64,000 nt of DNA, taken from NCBI GenBank assembly GCA_030248215.1, contig JASANG010003882.1, forward strand, positions 1 to 64,000, written 5' to 3'. This document shows, one piece after another, positions 37,401-46,400 of the stretch. The position numbers were made by a program, and so were the translations under genes. The notes beneath the pieces are model-generated. The model did no database searches. It was not told where the DNA came from and saw only the letters and a list, made by a program, of their open reading frames with translations. Each line of letters begins with the position of its first letter. Within the stretch, counting starts at the first letter, position 1. The stretch is from Enoplolaimus lenunculus. Its lineage: Eukaryota > Nematoda > Enoplea > Enoplida > Thoracostomopsidae.

Positions 37401-40400
37401 GTTATTAATGATGCAACTGTACACAATTGTTCAATAGGACGGTAAGGAGGTTTAAAAAATTGGTCTATTGGGGGTCGGCAATAACTTCGTTAACGCACAA
37501 TAAAGCAAATAAATTTTATAAAACTTATCTACCTGTTTAATTTAGACTTGAAAAATTTGCATAAGTGGTGTTTAAGAACTGATGCTCTTCGAAAATAACA
37601 CTATCTTACAAAACTAGCACTTCAAACATTTTTTCGTTGTCGCTACGAATAAGTACGCAGCAAATGTGTTGCTTTCTGTGAAATGTAGTTCCTGTTGGAA
37701 CATTGGTATTTTGTTGTATTTGAAGGAATGCTGTATGCCACGAAGTGAACGGCTGGAATCGTTCCGTTCATTCACCTGTTGTCTTTGACGATGACGATGA
37801 CGAAGACGGCGACGGTGAAGGTACAACACCGTTGCCGCCATCCTCGTCTGACAGTGACAAAGCGACGAGAGCCGTAAAATGCCGCCTGAGAGAAACACGG
37901 CAGAAGCTGCAGCAAGACCATCATCATCAACAACAACAGCCGGTGATGAGTTGTGGCGAGTCGCATAACGATGACGTCGATGATGGCGGTGATGTTGATG
38001 ATGATGATGATGATGATGAGGGTAGAGGGGGTGAACACAACGATGGACAACCGCAACCGCCTACACCGCGGTTAGCACCAGTGCCGTTGATACACGGTGG
38101 CAGCGGTGCCACAGGTGGTGGTGATGTACCGCCCGATGATGGTAATTCTGAAACGAGCAGTTCAGGTATTTCGCGATCATCGACGCGAAATAATTCTGCG
38201 ACTGCGTCGATGACGTCGTTGAACACAATGATTAGCAGTCTTCCGGTTACGAGCGGTTTGACAGGATCAGATACTGTAGTTGTGGGTAGGTCGAGAGATC
38301 ATGGGACTGCTATGGGGTGTTGCAATCACGGTGGGTCAGTTCTGAGTACCACTGGATTACGGCAGCCGGTCACGCCTGGATCTGCAGTTGGTAATGTGGG
38401 CTGCGCGGTGTCGGTTGCTGATGGTTCGACTGTAGCTGCTATTTCAACGCAAATGGATCAGACAGGTGTGTATCGGTTACCCACCGGGGTTGCGAAAAGC
38501 TATGGGGCGAGCCAGACCTCTATGGTGGTATTGGGTAGCGCCGTTCAACAGCAACATCATCGCAATCAGCAGTCTTTAGTCGTGGGTGCTCCAGAGTCAA
38601 ACAACGGTGGGAATGTAGTTGCGATGGCAGGTGATGTAGCAAAAACAAACGCTGCTGATTCCATAAGCAAGGCGTGCTATTTGAAATTAGCAAGGTAAGG
38701 TGGATGTTATGTGGATCTCTTGCCAGGGTCCCTATTATCAAATGTATATAGCACTTATCACCATTTAGTAATAGAATTTCAAACAGGCGTACTGCTGCAG
38801 CTACGAACTTCAAATTCCTCTCACAAATTGCGTCAATCGAATGCAAAAAATGTGCTAAATGTCCAAATTCTCCATTGGCTAATTCTAAACTTGTAAAACC
38901 TATCTAACTTGTGATAGGTGTTACGTACATCCATTTGACAGTTAGAAAATTGGAAAGTGTTATCCTGTTTATTAATATCTCATCTATGTGGTTTTTGAAG
39001 CTGTTATTTAACTTATATTTACGATTTGAAGTTTTAGCACATATAACGCTCATGTTCTAAATAGCTTTCGGACGTAAACGCAACAAGTTATTGTACAAAA
39101 AAGTTGGTACTGTTAAATGTTGAGCGTTGGCACATTAATATAACTAGTCAACGTGGTTGCAATATTTGCAACCGAAGCAACATACTTAACACAAACAGAA
39201 CCACAATATTGTTAGAACTATGCATATTAAAAAATTGGCCAACGTTACTATAAGGGGCGTAATAGTAAATTAAGCGTATTCCTAAGCCTAAGCGTTGCAA
39301 AAGCATATTCCTAAGCCTAAGCCTAAGCAAACAAATGTAATCTAGAATCTAAACCTACTCTTTTATGAACCCAACCGAAACTTGGACGCCCGTTAAAGTA
39401 ACATGGGCCAAAAATTAATACATTTATTTTGCCTACGTTTATATAATTGAGCTGTAACGTTGCCCAAAATACGTATGTGGGGGTTCCAGCTTTAATTATA
39501 TAGATTATTGTTCGTTTTGGTATTATACAGACACCGTGGCCGTTATTATTCACCGTGTCAACCAAATCAACCGTCCGAAGCAACAGCGCATTTTATGTTC
39601 GAATTGGCAAAACTACTTGTCACAAAAGCAGGTGGAACTCACTCAACGTCAATATTTTCAGCAGGAGCTCATTCAAATAACCAGCAGCCAAATGGAGGTC
39701 AGGGTTTGTACGAGAAGGATAGAACATTTTTGTTTGGTTTTACTGATAGTCACATTGCAGCCTACATTTAATATCAATACCAGATTTTCGGTACTTTCCT
39801 GCACAAAACGTTTTCCCACACATAAAGACTGCATTAATAATATAGGTTGGTGCTTAACATTAGCGTCAGCCTCAGCCTCATCCTACGCTTAGGTTTATGA
39901 AAATAATAAGCAATAGTGTGAGGAAATCCTTTGCCTCTATCAAATTAATTTTAGGGTGGGGTAAGGAAACAAGTACCAGATTTTCCACAGGATCCGCGGC
40001 TAGAGTTAAAACGACTGACCGAAAATCTAATTTTGAGCACATTGCTAATTCACAATCATACTGCATTGCGTCTATAACTGCTCAAATTGAAACTCGAAAC
40101 TGTTGTTTATAATTATTTGTCGGATATCGTTTCATTTCGCTGGTGCTATGCCCCTGCCTTTAGTTAGTTAGATTTAACAATTAGTCTAAAACGTTTTATC
40201 TTTGTGAAAAAGGACACCTCAAAATTCGGTAAAAATCTAATTTTTCTCAGGAACACCACATCGTGGTTTGCATTTATGTGCATTTCAAATTGGTCTGTAC
40301 GCGCTCGGTCTTCACAACCGTGTTTCACCAAACTGGCTGTCGCGGACGTATTCGTCTCATGTTTCGTGGATCTCGGGTATGCAGGAAGCAATAGTTTTCA

Positions 40401-43400
40401 AATATTAGTAAATTTATTGCATGCGATTTATCCCTCTACTGTGTCTCATTTGAAATCCTCAACAGTTTGTTTAAATGTAAAAATCGTATCAACTATATAG
40501 TTTGTAGTCTGAAGTAAACTAATATATTCTAGAAATTTAGCTGGGTAATCATTTGTAGGTATTTGACGGGTAAATATCTTACAAAATTTGGACCCTAAAA
40601 TATACTGTTAGCTACGTAGTTCACTTTTTGCAATATCAGCGGCATACGTAATTATTTGCATGTGTTGTTCTTTGCAAAATATATGAAAACATGTGAACAA
40701 AAACTGGAACGGTGCCCAGAACGGATTAAAAGGTCAATAAACAAAGTGCAGTACACATCATTTGACATTATATTTGTTATATGACTAGCGATTTTTGGGA
40801 TTGGTTTTAGGTCAAGCTAACGAAATTGGCCGTGTCGCGTTACGAATCCTGATCGATACGTGGGAAAATCATTTAACGCCAACAGAAGTTGCTAATTTGG
40901 CAGACAAAGCGTCACAAGGCCGAGATCCGGGCATGGTTCAAGCTGCTGCCGAGCTAGCTTTATCTTGTTTACCTCATGTGAGTAAAGAAATAATCGTGTG
41001 AAGAATTCAGACTGTAGAGAGCCTGCACTGAAAAACTCACAAAATTTTGGTGTTTAACATAGTATTAGCAAACCGCTAATGATGGTTCAACACATTTGGG
41101 GGCACGACGTCCTCGCCGTTCCTCTTGGTGACCTCCAAACGAGGAGGATTGGAGATACATAACTGTGCTAATAATTTCTAGGTGCGTCAAATTTTTTATA
41201 CCTTTCCCCTATAGCTGTACGAATTAATTTGGTTTACTGTTTCACGACGGATGTGATTACTAATTTGAAGCAGTAGGTAAAACTTTTCGTGTGAAAGAAT
41301 CGATATTTTATTGTTTGTTTTACCCCGTCTACATTTATTTAGGCACATGCTCTAAATCCAACGGAAATCCAAAGAGCCTTGGTTCAATGTCGTGAACAGA
41401 ACACTGCGATGCTTGAAAAAGCATGTTTGGCTGTAGAAAATGCTGCCAAGTTGGCTGTGGTAAGAAATGACAATGATTGCAGCATGAATTACGTGAAAGT
41501 ACTATTATAACCTGCCATTGCGAAGAGAGGCAGACCGTGTAAGGAAGGATTGCGCTATACTTGTCGTGCGTCGCTGTCCGTCACAATACTTTATCATACC
41601 TGTGTAATTCACGTACGATGCTGTACGGAGATGGACGGCGGTGGACGTCAACAAAAAACTAGATCATATCGGAATCGGAACAGCAAATTTATATCGGAAT
41701 CGGAACTACAAAATTTGTGACTATACGGATAACTTGTATTAACAAGTGTAATGAATGTTGATTTAGGGCATCTGTTGGCTAGCAACAATTCTCAAAAACG
41801 TCGCATGAACAAACTGGCAATGTTTTTTGGCTCTATAAAACTAAACTACAATCAATTATTTCGATTTCGATTGATTGCGGAATCGGAATCGGAACTCGTT
41901 TCGAATTGGAATTCTAATCGGAGTCAGAATTCCGATTGCACCCTGTGCAACGCTTATAGTTTTGGCAAGGAGTCAACGTATGTTAGATCTTTTCTTCAAA
42001 TGAGATGGAGCAGGGGCTATATAGGACTTTTTCGTTCAAACGTAGCGAAAATAGTGTTATATATACTGTTATTGTTATTTTATTCTTGTTGTTATACAAT
42101 GCTGATGGTGTTATTCTTTGCAGGATGGCGGTGTATATCCGGAGGTGCTATTCAAGGTCGCGCGACAATGGCATTTATTATACAAAGAATCGGGTGGAAA
42201 TGACAATTGTGATTCAGTTGCGCTCGACGTTCGCCATCAGTATGCGCTTACTACGCCACCACCACACCCGCACCAACATCATCATCAGCAACAGCAACAA
42301 CAACAAGTCGCAGCTGCAGTTGCAGCAGTTGCTGCTGCAAGTGCAGTCGCCGCTGCTTCTGTCACGCCGCCGCATTACTATTTGCCAGTGACATATGTGT
42401 CTGCATCGGCAGAATTTAAAAATGCAGGTGTGCCAGTTGCGCCTTCGGCTGCAACAAGTGCTGCTGCTGCAAACTGCTCATCGCAACAACTGCCACTGAC
42501 GGCGATGGCTGCAACCGGACCTGGAGCGGTTGTTCGAGGTCCAGTTGCAGCGTTCGCTCCGGCGACTGCGTCGGCAGCGTCGTTGAATGAGCAACTGCAA
42601 CTACAGCAATGGATTGCGGCCGCTGCTGCGACACGCCAGTCGTATGCAGTTGCTGCAGTTGCAGCGGCAGCGACGCAGAATATGTATGGATGTAAGTGAT
42701 TTTCTTTTGGTTTTCTAGATGTGTATGTTCGGTTGCTAGTGTAGCCTTGCGGGTAGCACTGTTATTATTAAATGTGAGTAATTTGCATTAGAATTACTTT
42801 TATAATTGGCTGCGATAACGTTGATCGCTATATATAAAAGTCACGGTGTAGCTGGACATTAGTTTTTCATTAAAATCGGTGTCTGTTTCGGTTATACACG
42901 TACTGAAAACACTGCTATTTTTAATTTCAAAGTTTTTTCTATAAAGTTTTAGAAATCTTGTTGCAAATTATTCGTTTTCCTAATTCTAATCAGTATCCGT
43001 TTCCTTATTTTTGCTGTATATACATATATACATCCTGAAAAATGTGTAAAATCAAATTGTGTTATTTTAACTTTCAACACATTGAGTTATGAATACTGAG
43101 TTTAAGTATTGTTTTTTCAGTGCAGCCTAGCGTTTCAAACTCCCAACACCAAATGATAGCAGCACACTCTGGATTTGTCAGTACAAATACGTCAACAGGC
43201 CATCGACAGCAGCAGCAAAGCATGCTACCTATGCTAGCGTTAACGTCACCACCGTCTGCGCCACCCCCTAATATTGGCACCCCAGGTAGCGCTTCGATTG
43301 CTCCTGTAGGACCTTGTTTTCGTTTGCCAGGTGCTGCTGCTGGTGCATCGCGCCCTGCTTGTAAGACGTCAGAGGTTAATCAACAACTGTCTCAAACGCG

Positions 43401-46400
43401 TACGCCAACAACAGGAACGCCTGGACAGCCGGCTGCGGCCGTCCCGCAACCGTCAACGTTTGCGTCTGGACAGCAACTCCAGTTTTTGCCTGCGGCACCT
43501 GCAGGCCCACCGTTTAGTTATCAGGTACGTGTTGAATTATTTGTTTTGTAAACAGACGGTTCAGGTTCGCGATCTCCGGTTGTTCCAGTATTTCATCGCC
43601 TATCGTGCAGCGCCATATTGCATCAGCTCTTTGGTTTAAGTTGTAGATAAAGATTGTTGTGTTTGGGATTGGAGCACGAATCGGTAATCAGCTGTGGTAT
43701 GGGCTTCCTACGCTGCCAGTATAATACATTAAATACAAAAAACTTTGTGTTTGAAAAATTATGTGCTACATGAAAATCTGCATGCAATATGCACACAAGC
43801 CCTGTTTGTATTGTGTGCGTTTATAGTTTTGAGTGACTGTGACCTTGTTAACAGAACCTTCATCTTACGCAATCATATTTTAATAGAACAACATAATATT
43901 ATCATAAGTGGTCTAGTTGAAAAAATTCATTTGGAAATATATAATTTTTCATATGCAAATTTTTTGGCTGCTATTCAAATATAGTAAATACCGCCCAATT
44001 TAACTACTTTTAATCTTTCCATTACACATTTTCAGCAAGATCCAGCATCGCCTGCGGCACTCGTCTACGGCAACAGAAATCACGGTGGCAGCGGTATCAG
44101 TAGCAGCAGTGCTGCCACAGCCCCATCAGTGTCAGCTCAAATGATTTCAATCAACCGACACCCATTGGTATCACAACAGCGGCCGGCACGTATTTCGTCT
44201 GGAACGATTCATCACCCGTCGGCAACGCCGATTAATTCTGCAAACACGACGAAGAGCGTTTTTGTGCCACAGCACGCTCAAAGCGCTATTCAAATAACCA
44301 ATGGACCACCGCCGCCACTACCACCACCCACGATGCCGTTATCAACAAATCAAATTCAAATTGTGCAACAGCCCCAGCACCACCAGCAACAGCATCTGCA
44401 ACAGCAACAATTAACTCAACCACTTATCGCGCATCCGCCGATGCTTATGGCACCACCCGTACACGGAGCAACTGCAACGATAACAGTACCTGCAGCTACT
44501 GCTATCGGTAAACATGTTGTCCCTGTTATTGAGGCGCAACAGGCTGTCGCCGGTTCACTGTTGCAGCCGCCGTCGTTCAAGCATTATCAACAACAACAAC
44601 TTTTGCATCAACAAAATGTTGCTGTAATGTCACCACCTCCACCTTCAGTTGAGGCGGCAACTGCAGCAACAGTTCAGATTACATCAGCGCCAACCGCAAC
44701 TGATGGTGAAAGTAGTGAGACAACTGGTGTTGTTGCTGCTGGATGCGTTCACCATCCACCAGTAACCACTAGCTGTGCACCTATTGGCACTGGTGCATCA
44801 CCGACACCAATTGTACGACTTCATCCGAGTCACTCGGCGCCGGTGTTAGCTATGTCAGCGCCACCACCAACGCAGCCGCCTGCTGCGACTGCTGTAGCTG
44901 CGGCAGCTCAAGCTAGTGCTACTGTGCTTGGGTTTAATCAGCAGCGTCAACAACAACACCATATTGCATTGATGCCACCGCCTACGCACCATTCTCATCA
45001 TAATCAACAAGAACAACAACAACAACACCATGCGGTTCATGTGTTTCCCGGAGCTCCTCAAGATCCTGTAGTAGCTGCTGTAGCTGCTGCTGCGGTAAAT
45101 AATTGTCACGGACAAATCAGGTAAGCTTAGCGTTCGCAGAATGTTTAATACGGTTTGATTGTGGGTTTATGTTTTGGCCAAAAATCCAAATCAAACATTA
45201 GTCAAAGTTCTTGTCAGAATTAAATCTGTGGTCTGACCTTTTTGCGGCAAAATTTCGCCTTACCATTGTGAATACCAACCACCAATTATTATATACATTC
45301 ACAGACAGTATTAAGTGCGCAGTAATCGCGGTTGCGTTCGCGATCGCGGTTTTACAACATTCGCGATTGAAACTGCTGTTGTAACTGTGTTTACAAACGA
45401 TTAAACATTTCAATACTACACATCCGCTGTTGAGGCCAGTCGCAGTAATTGTGACCAGTGCAAATTGTGTTTTATAATCAATTGCGACCAAGAAACGACC
45501 GCCTGCGATCAGAAACACGGTTTGCAACGCAACCGCGATTGCGTTTTTTGTCTGTGACAGTTAATGGTTGATCTTGTAGCTTTTAACTTTCGTATCGATA
45601 ACTCAAAATCTCCAAGTGTCGATACACGTACACAGTTCTGTAGTACGTTTTATCAAAATTCAGTCTGAATAGAATGCTCTTTAAAAATGGTAAGCTGCGG
45701 AGAAATAATACAAGCATTGGGCAACTTAAATGCGTAGATTTGGTTGGTTAAAAGTACAATTTTGTACTGGCCATAGAGAGAAATTTGATATTAAAATTGT
45801 TGATTGAAGTAATAAATACTTTTTATCGTTCCAGATATTTGTACGCCGCATATCGTGTTGGCAATTTAGCGATGGAAACCATGGGCAGACGTATTCATGA
45901 CGATAACCGAAACTATGTAAAATACGCTCAAAATCCGCCGTACGGCGACGATGTCAAGTGGTTGTTTAGTATTTCAAAAAAACTTGGTAAGTAGTGTTTT
46001 GAATGAGCGTGATGTTTTGAGTATTTCTCTTCAAACCCGTACGTTTTTGGACTTGGTTTCATCGCTCCTTGATTTGGACGGTGACACGCTGTCTTCTTTA
46101 CGTACTGTATGGCAGATGGGATGGAGAAGCATTGACGAGAAAAGTCTCATAGTGGTTAGAATTAATATTCTATGGTCGATATGTTGTCTTTAGGTTGTGT
46201 TATACTGAGTTGTAGTTTTCCTAATGGTTATCATAGTTCTACTCTGAACGGGGCATTGTTGTGAGCTACTGGGTAACTTGCATTGATATTATGCGGCGTC
46301 GAATCTAGCTTGCGGCACGCCGCAGGAATGCAATGTGGGTATGACGCAGCACGGTGACGGACGGCACCGTATGACGTTGTAATTATCAAAAAGCATAGGG

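Noticed and set aside
37614-38226. Minus-strand open frames opposite ZSWIM8 exon 22
   Set aside because: They are antisense shadows of the Asp/Gly/Gln-rich exon with no independent support.
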